The notes: generated by a model not told the origin, from the sequence alone. A stretch of 38,521 nt of DNA from Chloroflexota bacterium (GCA_035652535.1 DASRDP010000083.1:1-38521); one strand, 5' to 3'. Positions 24,356-33,311 are shown, counted from the stretch's first letter. Numbers and translations: made by a program.

Positions 24356-26014
24356 ATGCTGGCCTGGAAGCAATGGTGCGCGAGGTTTATCGCCGCGTTT
24401 GTCGCCGCGTCAGTACCGCTCCCGCGACCCACCGACATCGCAGCCCAGACCGCCCAATTTGCCGACTTCATCCTGCCCACGGCGGACAGCGCGCCATTCG
24501 GGATCACGAGCGGCCCCGATGGCGCCCTGTGGTTCACCGAGCGGGACAGTGGCAAGATCGGACGCGTGAGCGTCGGAGGGCAGATTACGGAGTTCTCGCC
24601 CCCAACTGCCCAGAGCGCGCCCCTGGGAATCACGGCGGGGCCAGACGGGAATCTGTGGTTCACCGAGACAGTAAATGGCAGCAAGATCGGGCGCGTGAGT
24701 CCGGACGGCCAGTTCGCGGAGTTCACGCTTCAGGGCACGAACGTCTCGCCCTTCTCCATCACTCCTGGTCCAGATGGCGCTCTCTGGTATACGAAGTCCG
24801 CGGGAATCAAGATCGGTCGCATCACCACCGGTGGCGCCGTCACTGAATTCGATATCCCAAACATTACCGCGAACCCTGTCACGATCGTATCAGGGCCTGA
24901 CGGTGCCCTCTGGTTCACCGATAGCAACCCCAACAACCGAATCTGGCGAATGACTACTTCTGGCGTCTTCTCCTTCTTCGCGATCCCAACGGCGCAAAGC
25001 GGGCCACAGGGATTGGTCGTTGGGCCGGATGGCGCCCTCTGGTTCACCGAATCGTCGGGCAATAAGATCGGCCGCGTCACAACCGATGGACAGTTCATCG
25101 AGTACGGCATTCCGACCAGCGAGAGCCAACCGCAGACCATCACAGTCGGTCCGGATGGGGCACTCTGGTTCACCGAACTGAGCGGGAACCAGATCGGGCG
25201 GATTACCGCGGCGGGCCAGATTTCAGAGTTTCTTGTTCCCGGAGGCATTGGGCTGATCGGCACCAAGCCCACGGGACTCGTCACGGGACCGGACGGCGCG
25301 ATCTGGTTCACCGAGCAGAACACGAATAGGATCGGGCGTTTGGTCCTGATTACCTCCCCGACGCCAAGCCCAACAGGCACGGCGCGCGCAACGGCCACTG
25401 CGACCCCCTCCCCGACGCCGACCACGGTGGCTCCCGCGCTGGGAGGGAGGAACATTGGGCTGGCACCAAGAGGCACCGCCGAGGCAAGCCACTCCGCGAC
25501 TACGATCCGCTGGGATGGCGGGACGCTTCAGAACGGGTACCTGGTGGCGCGGTATCTGCCGAGCCTGGTCATCCTTGCTCCCGGGCTGCTGTCGCCATCG
25601 GCGACTTCCCTCGAGGATGGCGACGCGCTGAGTGCACCGGCTGGATCGCTCTATTGTTACCTGCTGGGTCCGACCACTGGGACACCCCCGGCGCTTGCCG
25701 GCCTGTCCAACATCGTTTGCGAGCTGACGAATACGCGAACCAACACCGGGGCGCCCCAGAACCTCGCACTGCGCGTAACGCAGACGGGCTCCGCGGTCTT
25801 GGCCTGGAGCGATCCGGCAGCTGGAGGCCAGGACGGCTTTCGCGTCGTCACGCTGAGCGGGGCCACGATCGACTTGGACGCGACGGGAAGAAGCCAGACG
25901 CTGCCATTAACGGGTTTCGACTGCTTCATCGTGTTTGCGATGAGCGGCGGTTCTGCCATTGGCAACACCGACGTCGTCTGCGGCCTCCCTGGGATCTCGT
26001 CCCTCGGAGCGTAA
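24356..26014 (+). CDS. Secreted seven-bladed propeller protein (virginiamycin-B-lyase-like fold)
   Basis: The 552-residue product has a signal peptide (about 1-30), then seven blades of about 42 residues, each with the core GPDGALWFTE, then KIGRV and a GxITEF strand (about residues 49-330). This is the Vgb/streptogramin-lyase propeller family. The catalytic His residues of Vgb are not seen in any blade, so lyase activity is unlikely. A Thr/Pro-rich linker follows (about 332-362). The C-terminal domain (about 370-552) has four Cys and reads like a beta-sandwich surface domain, unrecognised. The ATG at 24356 has GGAGG at 5-bp spacing. It probably binds a ligand or glycan outside the cell. The blade repeats are visible in the DNA as roughly 126-bp repeats. 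Confidence 0.8.
   Translation: MLAWKQWCARFIAAFVAASVPLPRPTDIAAQTAQFADFILPTADSAPFGITSGPDGALWFTERDSGKIGRVSVGGQITEFSPPTAQSAPLGITAGPDGNLWFTETVNGSKIGRVSPDGQFAEFTLQGTNVSPFSITPGPDGALWYTKSAGIKIGRITTGGAVTEFDIPNITANPVTIVSGPDGALWFTDSNPNNRIWRMTTSGVFSFFAIPTAQSGPQGLVVGPDGALWFTESSGNKIGRVTTDGQFIEYGIPTSESQPQTITVGPDGALWFTELSGNQIGRITAAGQISEFLVPGGIGLIGTKPTGLVTGPDGAIWFTEQNTNRIGRLVLITSPTPSPTGTARATATATPSPTPTTVAPALGGRNIGLAPRGTAEASHSATTIRWDGGTLQNGYLVARYLPSLVILAPGLLSPSATSLEDGDALSAPAGSLYCYLLGPTTGTPPALAGLSNIVCELTNTRTNTGAPQNLALRVTQTGSAVLAWSDPAAGGQDGFRVVTLSGATIDLDATGRSQTLPLTGFDCFIVFAMSGGSAIGNTDVVCGLPGISSLGA
24500..25345 (+). repeat. Seven degenerate ~126-132-bp direct repeats coding for propeller blades
   Basis: Each copy centres on a block reading GGNCCNGANGGNGCNCTNTGG, followed by TTCACCGA in most copies. 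Spacing follows the blade length, with a longer sixth unit. They are coding repeats of the 24356-26014 gene, not an independent element. Confidence 0.8.
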
Positions 26015-26364
26015 CGAGCGAGGCCAACGAGCCGGAGAGCAACTGCCGACTGCGCGAGAAGCGGGACCGCGGGTGGGGGAACATTCCGCCGCTCGACACA
26101 CCGCGCGCCTCGGCGCAACATCTCGCGGGCTCCCTCATTGGTCCCTCATGGTGCGTTTACTCGCCGTTCACCTCGCTCAACGGACCAATCGCCTTCGACT
26201 TGCGAAGGTCGGGAGCAGCGGGGCGCGCCCCGCGCCCTAGCTCGCCCGGGAGGTTCGCCGCGGGAGGAGAGTGGCGGCCAACTGGATCTGCCTCGGGAGG
26301 AGAACCGCGCCTTTCGTGAGCACGATGTCGGCGTCAGCACCTGTTCAATCCGGGAGATCTACCA
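26015..26364. other. 350-bp intergenic region upstream of hsp20
   Basis: No gene is seen. It contains an 8-bp inverted repeat, ATTGGTCC (26135-26142) and GGACCAAT (26182-26189), and a perfect 14-bp palindrome CGGGGCGCGCCCCG (26219-26232). These could be the propeller-gene terminator and hsp20 control sites. No CIRCE-type (TTAGCACTC) element is present. Confidence 0.4.
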
Positions 26365-26844
26365 ATGGCGATCGCGCGCTGGGACCCATTTTCCGAGATG
26401 ATCAGCCTCCGCAAGGTGATGGACCGCCTCTTCGAAGAGGCCTTGGTGCGTCCGCCGAGCCTCGCGTCCGGCGATTCCTTCGGTGCCCCGCCCATGGACA
26501 TCTACGAAACCCCCGACGAGCTGGTCGTGACCGCGTCGCTCCCGGGCATCAAGCCCGAGGACCTCGACGTGACGATCGCGAACGATCGGCTGCGCATCCA
26601 GGGCGAGACGCGTCGCAAAGAGGACGTGAAAGATGAGCAGTACCATCGTCAGGAGCGCCGCTTCGGCCGCTTCTATCGTGAGATCGCGCTTCCCGTGAGC
26701 GTCAAGAGCGACGCCGTTCGCGCGGATTTCACGGACGGCATCCTGACCTTGCACATGCCCAAGGCGGAAGAGGCAAAGCCGCGGCGCATCCAAATCGAAG
26801 CCGGCAGGACCCCACAACTGAGCGAGTCCACGCGGGCCGCCTGA
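26365..26844 (+). CDS. Small heat shock protein (Hsp20/alpha-crystallin family)
   Basis: A 159-residue ATP-independent holdase chaperone. The N-terminal arm (WDPFSEMISLRKVMDRLFEE) precedes the alpha-crystallin domain (about 44-145): MDIYETPDELVVTASLPGI, then GRFYREIALPVSV, and ADFTDGILTLHMPK at the A-x-x-x-n-G-x-L position. It ends with PRRIQIE and a short tail, where the I-x-I motif is IQI. The ATG at 26365 has GGGAG at 8-bp spacing. It stands alone; heat or oxidative induction is expected but no known heat-shock box is clear. Confidence 0.95.
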   Translation: MAIARWDPFSEMISLRKVMDRLFEEALVRPPSLASGDSFGAPPMDIYETPDELVVTASLPGIKPEDLDVTIANDRLRIQGETRRKEDVKDEQYHRQERRFGRFYREIALPVSVKSDAVRADFTDGILTLHMPKAEEAKPRRIQIEAGRTPQLSESTRAA

Positions 26845-27038
26845 GCCCTGCCCCCCGGGACGCACCAGCGGCCGGTCATCTCTACCGGCCGCCGGTGCGT
26901 CTCTCATGTGCGTTTCACCGTTTGTGCCTTGGCTGTCGTCGCGATACACTGGCAGTCACACGCAGGACAGGCCACCGAATAGCGCGGGCGCGCGCTCCGC
27001 TGGCCGTGCTGCAGATCAGCCAAGCGCGGGGGGAAGCC

Positions 27039-28106
27039 ATGGCGATTGCGACAGACCTCACGGGCGAAGTCCTCATCTCGGCCGATTCCCACGTCTCAGA
27101 AGATCCCGACCTGTGGGTGAACCGGCTTCCGTCCGAGTTTCGCGACGCTGCGCCGCGATTCCCCAAGCGCCAGGAGGGCGGCCAGGGACGCTTCGAAGGT
27201 AAGACGGGCGGGTGGGACCCCAACGAACGGCTCAAAGAAATGGCGACCGACGGCGTGAGCGCCGAAGTCCTCTACCCCACGCTCGGCCTGCGACTTTTCG
27301 GAATGGACGATCCGGCTCTCCAAGAGGCGTGCTTCCGCGTATACAACGACTGGCTGTTGGAATACTGCTCCGTAGCGCTCGACCGGCTGCTCGGGGTGGC
27401 CTGCGTCTCGGCATACAACATCGACCAGGCCGTGCGGGAGATGGAGCGCACGCGCAAGGCCGGCATGGTGAGCGCTCTCATCTGGCAGGCCCCGCACCCT
27501 GACCTGCCCTTTTCCTCAGACCACTACAACCGGCTGTGGGCGGCCTCGCAAGATTTGGACATGCCCATCAGTCTCCACATCCTCACCGGGCACAACTACA
27601 GCAAGAACGGCCTCGGACCCACGGCCGGGCGATCCGGCGTCGAGCACTACCGCGGGAGCGTGAACCTCAAGACGTTCGACGCGGTGAACGCCTTCTTCGA
27701 CCTCATCTTCTATGGGGTCCTGGAGCGCTTCCCGCGCCTGCGCATCGTGAACGTCGAGAACGAGATCGGCTGGATCCCGTTCTTCCTGCAGCAGTGGGAT
27801 TACTACTATCGACGGTTCCACGAAACGAATCCACCACCCATCTCCGAAACGCCCAGCAGCTATTTCTACCGCCAGGTATACGTGACCTTCTTCGACGACG
27901 CCGTCGGCGGGCGGCTATTCGACTGGTGGGGCGTCGAGAACTGCATGTGGTCCAACGACTACCCCCACCCGAACTCGACGTGGCCTCACTCGCGCGAGGT
28001 CATCGCCAGGGACCTGGGTCATCTGCCCACGGACGTCCGGCGCAAGCTCGTCTGCGACAACGTGGCCCGGCTGTTCAACCTGCGGGTCCCGGCGCCGATT
28101 GGCTGA
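27039..28106 (+). CDS. Amidohydrolase family 2 metal-dependent hydrolase/decarboxylase (third copy)
   Basis: A 355-residue TIM-barrel enzyme related to the pair at 2041-4445 and closer to the first of them. ISADSHVSED (Asp16, His18) replaces HxH. ISLHILTG has His180, ENEIGWIPFFLQQWDYYY is the subgroup block, and SNDYPHPNSTWPHS carries Asp307. The ATG at 27039 follows GGGGGGAA at 4-bp spacing, and earlier in-frame codons lack family similarity. It is alone on its strand and ends 5 bp before the convergent binding-protein gene. Relatives with the SNDYPHxxSTWP motif are common in aromatic and terpenoid catabolic regions; the substrate is unknown. Confidence 0.86.
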   Translation: MAIATDLTGEVLISADSHVSEDPDLWVNRLPSEFRDAAPRFPKRQEGGQGRFEGKTGGWDPNERLKEMATDGVSAEVLYPTLGLRLFGMDDPALQEACFRVYNDWLLEYCSVALDRLLGVACVSAYNIDQAVREMERTRKAGMVSALIWQAPHPDLPFSSDHYNRLWAASQDLDMPISLHILTGHNYSKNGLGPTAGRSGVEHYRGSVNLKTFDAVNAFFDLIFYGVLERFPRLRIVNVENEIGWIPFFLQQWDYYYRRFHETNPPPISETPSSYFYRQVYVTFFDDAVGGRLFDWWGVENCMWSNDYPHPNSTWPHSREVIARDLGHLPTDVRRKLVCDNVARLFNLRVPAPIG

Positions 28107-28111
28107 CCCGG

Positions 28112-29182
28112 TCAGCCGGCGGATGAGAACCGGTCGTCGACGATCCGATTCACGGGCAACGGCTCGGTAAAGTCGAGGCGACCCTCGCCCAGCAGGAAGC
28201 GCTGCTGGTCGGTGAGGCTTTGCGGATCGAGGGCGAGATCACGCGCATAGGCATACGGCGCGCCCTTGCGGATGTCGTCCGGGGCGACGCCGGTGTACTG
28301 CGCCCAGATTGCCAGATTCTCGTCGGAGAAGATCTCTCCTTCGCTCTGCAGCTCATTGGCCGCCTTTCGCATCGCGCTCAAGAACGCACGGCCGGTCTGG
28401 ACCGCATCGGATTTCAGTAGATTCGTGCCGAACAGCACAGCCGTCACCGTTGCGCCCGGCGCGGGATTCGCCACGAGGACCGAGGCGACCCCTTGCTCTC
28501 GCGCTTTCGCCGAAAACGGCTCGGGCAGCATCGCCGCGTCGATCGCGCCGTTGTTCAGCCCGGCGAGCATGTCGGGAAACGGCACGTACTGGACGTCGAC
28601 GTCGCTCAGCGCGAGCTGCGACGCCGCCAGGAGCTTCGACAAGCTGTATTCCTGGATGCCGGCCGGGGCGTTGATCGCCACCTTCCGGCCACGAAGGTCC
28701 GACGGCGATCGGACCGAGCCGTCATCGGCAAGCTGGCGCCGAATCAGCAGCGGCGCCGCGACCAGCGTCGCAGGATCGCGCTGATTCTCGGAGTTGCCGG
28801 CCACCACGCGGACCTCGAGCCCGCGATTCACGGCGTTGTAAAACGGCGCGCCAACATTTCCGAGGCCCACGTCCATTTGGCCCGTCCCCAGGAACGCGAC
28901 CACGTCCGACGCGCTCTGGACTACCGTGAGGTCGACATCGATGCCAACGGCGGAAAAGTAGCCCTTGGCAATGGCGCGGTAGAGCGGAGCGAAGGCGAGC
29001 ACCGGTACGTACGCGACCTTCAGGGTCGCATGCTGCGCCGGCGATTGGCTCGAGGTGGCGTCGCCGGTGCTGGCCGGCGCCGACTGGCTGCCACCGCCGG
29101 CCGCGGAACCGCGCCCGCTGCACGCGGCCGCCGCGATGAGGAGGATCGGTACGAGGGCGAATACAGTTCGCATCATCGCCAT
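28112..29182 (-). CDS. NMT1/ThiY-type solute-binding lipoprotein
   Basis: A 356-residue binding lipoprotein: a type II signal ends in AAAC (Cys21), followed by a Gly/Ser/Ala-rich linker. The two-lobe periplasmic-binding fold of the SsuA/TauA/ThiY group starts LKVAYVPVLAFAPLYRAIAKGYF and continues with VDLTVVQSASDVVAFLGTGQMDVGLGNVG, SDLRGRKVAINAPAG and NNGAIDAAMLPEPF. This group binds sulfonates, nitrate, pyrimidine precursors or aromatic acids such as phthalate. No permease or ATPase is adjacent, so it must dock to a transporter encoded elsewhere. The ATG at 29182 is the first of three Met codons in four, with no clear ribosome site. Confidence 0.9.
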   Translation of the reverse strand: MAMMRTVFALVPILLIAAAACSGRGSAAGGGSQSAPASTGDATSSQSPAQHATLKVAYVPVLAFAPLYRAIAKGYFSAVGIDVDLTVVQSASDVVAFLGTGQMDVGLGNVGAPFYNAVNRGLEVRVVAGNSENQRDPATLVAAPLLIRRQLADDGSVRSPSDLRGRKVAINAPAGIQEYSLSKLLAASQLALSDVDVQYVPFPDMLAGLNNGAIDAAMLPEPFSAKAREQGVASVLVANPAPGATVTAVLFGTNLLKSDAVQTGRAFLSAMRKAANELQSEGEIFSDENLAIWAQYTGVAPDDIRKGAPYAYARDLALDPQSLTDQQRFLLGEGRLDFTEPLPVNRIVDDRFSSAG

Positions 29183-29240
29183 ACCCGCTGCGAACGACTC
29201 GACGCGCGCAGTATAGCGCGCCGGCGCCCTTCGTCAGGCC

Positions 29241-29262
29241 GGCGGGGCAAAGTGACCCCGCC
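29241..29262 (-). terminator. GC hairpin downstream of the HAD gene
   Basis: GGCGGGG and CCCCGCC form a perfect 7-bp stem around an 8-base A-rich loop, 1 bp after the HAD-gene stop on the minus strand. It matches the stem of the hairpin at 20276-20297 and lacks a T-run. Confidence 0.5.
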
Positions 29263-29263
29263 C

Positions 29264-30052
29264 CTACCCGCCACCGGCCGACACGAGCCGACCGTCCGCG
29301 AGGGCGTCGAGGTCTACCCGGTCGAGCGACGTCACCACCAGATCCGCGCCCGCGTCGATCAGGAGCGCCTCGTCGTTGAGTCGAGCCACGCCGACCGATC
29401 GCATGCCGCCCGCCCGCGCGGCGAGGATCCCCGAAGGCGCGTCTTCGACGACCAGGCATTGACGGGGGGAGAGGCCAGCCTCGGCCGCGGCGAGCAAGAA
29501 GATCGCGGGGTTCGGTTTTCCCTCCGGCAGGTCGCGACCGGACACGTCAGCGTCGAAGAGGTCGAGCAGGGTCAGCGTGGGACGATCCGGGCCCGTTGGC
29601 GGTCCGTAGTCGGCGAGATCGATCATCTGGAGCAGCGTGCGCGCATTTTTCGAAGACGACGCCGCGACCAGCTTGAGGCCCATGCGGTCCACGTGCATCG
29701 CGAATCGCACACCATCGGGAAAGGCCGCGAATTCTCCCGCCTCGATAAGTTGGACCAGCCGCGTCTGCTTCCGGTCCGCGTACTCGACGGCGCGGAGTGC
29801 CGCCTCGGGCACCTTGAAGAACTCGAGCACCGCCAGCGCGCCACTCATGCGCGGCTTTCCCGCGACGAGCGCCTGATAGATGGCGGTCGTGAATGCGCCG
29901 GGTTGGTATGTGGAGCCGCCCACGGAGCCTCGCCATTCAGTCGCCATCAGCTCGTCGAGCGCCTCGCGCCATGCGCGCTCGTGGGGGGAAGCGACGAGAA
30001 CGCCGTCCACGTCGAAGATCACGCCATCGAACCGCGTTTCTGTCGACTTCAC
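29264..30052 (-). CDS. HAD-superfamily hydrolase (beta-phosphoglucomutase/phosphatase-like)
   Basis: A 262-residue phosphate-ester hydrolase or mutase with all HAD motifs. FDVDGVL (13-19) carries nucleophile Asp14 and acid/base Asp16. LKLVAASSSKN carries motif II, GKPNPAIF the motif III Lys, and CLVVEDAPSGILAARAG the motif IV acids. A helical cap lies between motifs I and II (about 22-105). The GTG at 30052 has AGGAGG at 9-bp spacing; a more upstream start would add 25 unsupported residues. The cap type resembles sugar-phosphate phosphatases. It is divergent to the FAD oxidoreductase gene and probably independent of it. Confidence 0.88.
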   Translation of the reverse strand: MKSTETRFDGVIFDVDGVLVASPHERAWREALDELMATEWRGSVGGSTYQPGAFTTAIYQALVAGKPRMSGALAVLEFFKVPEAALRAVEYADRKQTRLVQLIEAGEFAAFPDGVRFAMHVDRMGLKLVAASSSKNARTLLQMIDLADYGPPTGPDRPTLTLLDLFDADVSGRDLPEGKPNPAIFLLAAAEAGLSPRQCLVVEDAPSGILAARAGGMRSVGVARLNDEALLIDAGADLVVTSLDRVDLDALADGRLVSAGGG

Positions 30053-30210
30053 GTGCCGGATCCTCCTCTGGTTTGCCTCGTTCAGCGCTGAATGTCGCCT
30101 GTTCGGCGGCGAACCGCCGGTGGTCACGCGTGCATTACCCGGGAAAAGAGGTAAAACGAAGCTCTGCGAAATCGGGGATCAAATCCAAACAAGACGAGGG
30201 CAGCACTGCA

Positions 30211-31884
30211 ATGAACTGGGACCGTGAGGTCGACGTCGTCGTTATCGGATCGGGCGCGACCGGGCTTCCGGCCGCCATCGCGGCCAAGGAGGCCGGCGCC
30301 AGCACGTTGATCGTCGAAGCCAACTGGGACGTCGGCGGACACGCCGCGATCAGCGGCGGGAACGTCGCGCTCGGAGGCGGGACGAGCCGCCAGAAGCAAT
30401 ATGGGATCGCGGACTCCCCCGATCTCCTCTTCTCCGACCTCACGGATTGGTCCGTGGTCGAGCCGAACGGCTTTCCCAGCTACCGCTACAACGACCGCGA
30501 GATCATTCGCGCGTACGCCGACGAAAGCGCTCCAACCTTCGAGTGGCTCGTCGCCCACGGGGTGATTTTCGTCGACGGGCCGCCGGACAACCGCGGGGCC
30601 GGAGCCACGGGCAACTCCGCGCCGCGCGAGCACCACGCAGCGGCCATGGACTGGCCACAGATCACGACCGGACGCGCGCTCCCTCCCGACCGCCAGGCCA
30701 TCACGTCCTCCGGAATCGGCCTCATTCGCCCGCTCGAGATCGCTGCCCGCAAGCTCGGCGTCGAGATCCTCCTGAAGCATCGAATGACCAGCATTATCCG
30801 CGAACAGGCGACAGCCGGGCGCGTGCTGGGGATCACGGCCGACCACGAGGGGACCACCCTGAACATCCGGGCGCGCCGCGGGGTCGTGATCGCGACCGGG
30901 GGCTCGACCGGAAACGTGAACTTTCGCCGGATGTTCGACCCGCGCCTGACCGAGGAGTACTGCGGTGTCGCCGGCGAACCCTACTCATTCCAGGATGCGA
31001 GCGGCGAGCTGGCCGCGATGGCCATCGGCGCGTCGCTGTGGGGCGCCTACAATCAGACCGGTGAGTTCGGCTCCGTCATCACCAAAGCCGGGAAGATCGG
31101 CTGCCAGTACGGGTACGTCAACTGCACCTGGCAGCCGACGAGCCCGATCTTCCACCTCGCTCGGGCCGTGGGGCTGCGCGTCGACGACTGGCAGGACGTC
31201 ATCCTGGTCAACCAAGCCGGATTGCGCTTCTACGACGAGACGAAGGGGCAGTTCACCTCAAATAACTACGACGCGGTCAAGAACTACGTTCCCGGCAGCC
31301 ATCGCAACGCGTCGAACATCACGTATCGCCCGTCCAACTTTCTCAACGCTGCGCTGGCGGGGACCGGCGAGCCCGTCAACGGCGGCGGTCCGATCTGGGC
31401 CATCTTCGATTCTGAGGCCGCGCGGCGGGAAGGATGGGTCCTCGAGCCGCCGTATGTGGACATCGCGGAGGGATTCTTCTTCTGCGGCGATACGATTGGG
31501 CAGCTTGCCAACAACATCAAGAACCGGTTCCAGCGCAAGCCCATGCCGCCCGACGCGCTCGAGCGAACGGTTGCCCGCTACAACGCCTTCGTCGACGCCG
31601 GGGTGGACGAGGACTTCGACAAACCCACGCCCAAGTACCGGATCGATTCGCCGCCCTACTACGCCGCCTGGGCCACGCCGGTCATTCATGACTCCCGGGT
31701 CGGGCTACGGATTGACGCCCGCTGCCGGGTCATCGACCTCTCCGGGAATCCCATTCCGGGTCTGTATTGCGGCGGCGAATCCGCCGGCGGCTTCAGCCTT
31801 CACGGGCTCGCCCGATGCACGGTGCAGGGCCGCATCGCGGGGATGAATGTCGCGAGGGAAGCTCCCGTCGACTCAGCGCCGTGA
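30211..31884 (+). CDS. FAD-dependent oxidoreductase (fumarate-reductase/ketosteroid-dehydrogenase family)
   Basis: A 557-residue flavoprotein. The N-terminal dinucleotide motif VVVIGSGATGLPAAIAAKEAG (9-29) ends in the Glu of LIVEAN that binds ribose. VGGHAAISGGNVALGGGT follows, as in FAD_binding_2 enzymes. The substrate/capping domain lies in the middle, and GLYCGGESAGGFSLHGL near the C-terminus contacts FAD. The family reduces or introduces C=C bonds next to carbonyls (fumarate, urocanate, 3-ketosteroids). No heme or iron-sulfur partner is adjacent. The ATG at 30211 is preceded by GAGGG. It lies 91 bp upstream of an MFS gene and may be co-transcribed with it. Confidence 0.9.
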   Translation: MNWDREVDVVVIGSGATGLPAAIAAKEAGASTLIVEANWDVGGHAAISGGNVALGGGTSRQKQYGIADSPDLLFSDLTDWSVVEPNGFPSYRYNDREIIRAYADESAPTFEWLVAHGVIFVDGPPDNRGAGATGNSAPREHHAAAMDWPQITTGRALPPDRQAITSSGIGLIRPLEIAARKLGVEILLKHRMTSIIREQATAGRVLGITADHEGTTLNIRARRGVVIATGGSTGNVNFRRMFDPRLTEEYCGVAGEPYSFQDASGELAAMAIGASLWGAYNQTGEFGSVITKAGKIGCQYGYVNCTWQPTSPIFHLARAVGLRVDDWQDVILVNQAGLRFYDETKGQFTSNNYDAVKNYVPGSHRNASNITYRPSNFLNAALAGTGEPVNGGGPIWAIFDSEAARREGWVLEPPYVDIAEGFFFCGDTIGQLANNIKNRFQRKPMPPDALERTVARYNAFVDAGVDEDFDKPTPKYRIDSPPYYAAWATPVIHDSRVGLRIDARCRVIDLSGNPIPGLYCGGESAGGFSLHGLARCTVQGRIAGMNVAREAPVDSAP

Positions 31885-31975
31885 CCCGTGGGTCCTCACT
31901 GGCCGCCGTACAATCCACGGGCGGCGCTGGCCGACCCCAGGTCACCGCGAGCGCGATAGGTAGGTCGAAGGCCCG

Positions 31976-33274
31976 TTGAGAGAAGAACGCCCAGGGTTGC
32001 GGCGCGCCGCCATCGCCCTCCAGCACCGAGACTATCGCCTCTTCTACATCGCGCTCCTCGTGGCAGGGATCGGCGGCCAGATCCAGACCTTCGCCAACGT
32101 CCTGCAGATCTACCATTTGACCGGATCGGCCCTGTCGCTGGGGCTCACCGGGCTCGCCCGGGCCATCCCCATCATCGCCTTTTCTCTCATGGGCGGGATC
32201 ATCGCGGACCGGGTCGACCGCGTTCGCTTCAGCATGGTGGCGCAGGGCCTCGGGGGCAGCTTCAGCGTCATATTGGCGTTCCTGACCTGGACGGAGATGA
32301 TCGACGTCTGGCACATCTATCTCTTCACGTTCCTCGTGTCGTCGGTTCAGGCACTCAACACGCCCGCCCGGAGCGCCATCATCCCGAACCTGGTCCCGCG
32401 CCACCATCTCCTCAACGCGATAGCGCTCAACTCCACGGTCTGGCAGACATCCAACATCATGGGCCCGACCATCGCAGGCTTCGCCATCGCCGCCATCGGC
32501 TTCGTGCCAACCTATTTCATTGACGGGGTGGCTCAGATCGTGAGCATCAGCACACTCGCGATGATCCACGTCGGGCGGGTCACGGCGCGATCGAACCAGT
32601 CGCCGATTCGGGGCCTCGTGGAGGGGCTGAGCTTCGTCCGCCATAGGTCCATCATCATGGTGCTTCTGGCGGCCGATTGCGGCGAGACCTTCTTCGCGCG
32701 CTACCAGGCCCTTCTCCCCATCGTGGCGGCCAACGTCGGAGCGGGCGCAGCTGGCCTCGGAATCTTGAGCGCTGGACCGGGCATCGGCAGCCTCGTCGGG
32801 GCGACGCTCGTGATGTCCCTGGGAGACTTTCGTTACAAGGGCATCGTGGTGGTCGGCGCGATCCTCGCCTACTGCTGCGCCCTGGTGGTGCTGGCGCTTT
32901 CGCCGTGGCTCGCCCTAGCCGTGGTCGCCACGTTCCTCCTCGGGGTGTTCGATTCGCTCCAGGCAACGCCGCGGAACGGCGTGATCCAGCTCCTGACACC
33001 GGACAACCTGCGCGGACGGGTTTCCAGCTTCCAGAGCATGCTGACCAGCGGCGTGCCCCCGTTGGGCCAAGCCCAGATGGGCGCCGTTGTGTCGGTCGTC
33101 GGCGCGCCCGTCGCCATGATCATCGGCGCGTCGATCTGCGCGGCGCTGCAGCTCGGCCTCGTCACCACGCGCAGCGACCTCCGTGCCGCGGACCTTGGCG
33201 CGCGCGAGCCGGAGGTGCGACCCGTCCCCGTCGCGGCTCAAGTCCCCTCTCCCTCTGGGAGAGAGCGAGGGTGA
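31976..33274 (+). CDS. MFS exporter (MFS_3/EntS-like), C-terminus encoded by a repeat
   Basis: A 432-residue transporter with about 12 membrane spans. The MFS loop 2-3 motif reads GGIIADRVDRVRF (residues about 73-85), and QALNTPARSAIIPNLVP (helix 4-5) is typical of the MFS_3 group of exporters (EntS, macrolide efflux relatives). The TTG at 31976 is chosen because GAAGG precedes it and the first helix then begins with RLFYIALLVAGIGGQ, as in relatives. The last 10 residues (VPSPSGRERG) are translated from an intergenic-type hairpin repeat, so the natural tail has been replaced or extended. The substrate is unknown; the neighbouring oxidoreductase hints at a hydrophobic metabolite. Confidence 0.85.
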   Translation: MREERPGLRRAAIALQHRDYRLFYIALLVAGIGGQIQTFANVLQIYHLTGSALSLGLTGLARAIPIIAFSLMGGIIADRVDRVRFSMVAQGLGGSFSVILAFLTWTEMIDVWHIYLFTFLVSSVQALNTPARSAIIPNLVPRHHLLNAIALNSTVWQTSNIMGPTIAGFAIAAIGFVPTYFIDGVAQIVSISTLAMIHVGRVTARSNQSPIRGLVEGLSFVRHRSIIMVLLAADCGETFFARYQALLPIVAANVGAGAAGLGILSAGPGIGSLVGATLVMSLGDFRYKGIVVVGAILAYCCALVVLALSPWLALAVVATFLLGVFDSLQATPRNGVIQLLTPDNLRGRVSSFQSMLTSGVPPLGQAQMGAVVSVVGAPVAMIIGASICAALQLGLVTTRSDLRAADLGAREPEVRPVPVAAQVPSPSGRERG

Positions 33275-33280
33275 GGAGGG
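33244..33280. repeat. Palindromic repeat (CTCTCCC/GGGAGAG) overlapping the MFS stop
   Basis: CTCTCCC (33247-33253) and GGGAGAG (33257-33263) form a 7-bp hairpin with a 3-base loop inside a longer C-rich/G-rich imperfect palindrome (CCCCTCTCCC ... GAGGGTGAGG). It lies at a convergent gene junction and ends the MFS frame. It recalls the hairpins at 21635-21696. Confidence 0.5.
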
Positions 33281-33311
33281 TTCAGCCCCAGCCTCGAGAC
33301 CGGCCGCGTTG

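Noticed and set aside
24500-25345. Regularly spaced repeats that could suggest a CRISPR-like array
   Set aside because: The period is about 126-132 bp, the copies are imperfect and in phase with an open reading frame, and they code for propeller blades.
28493-30091. A 532-codon plus-strand frame opposite the binding-protein and HAD genes
   Set aside because: Both minus-strand genes have full family motifs. The frame reads as shadow sequence rich in Arg, His and Asp with no domain.
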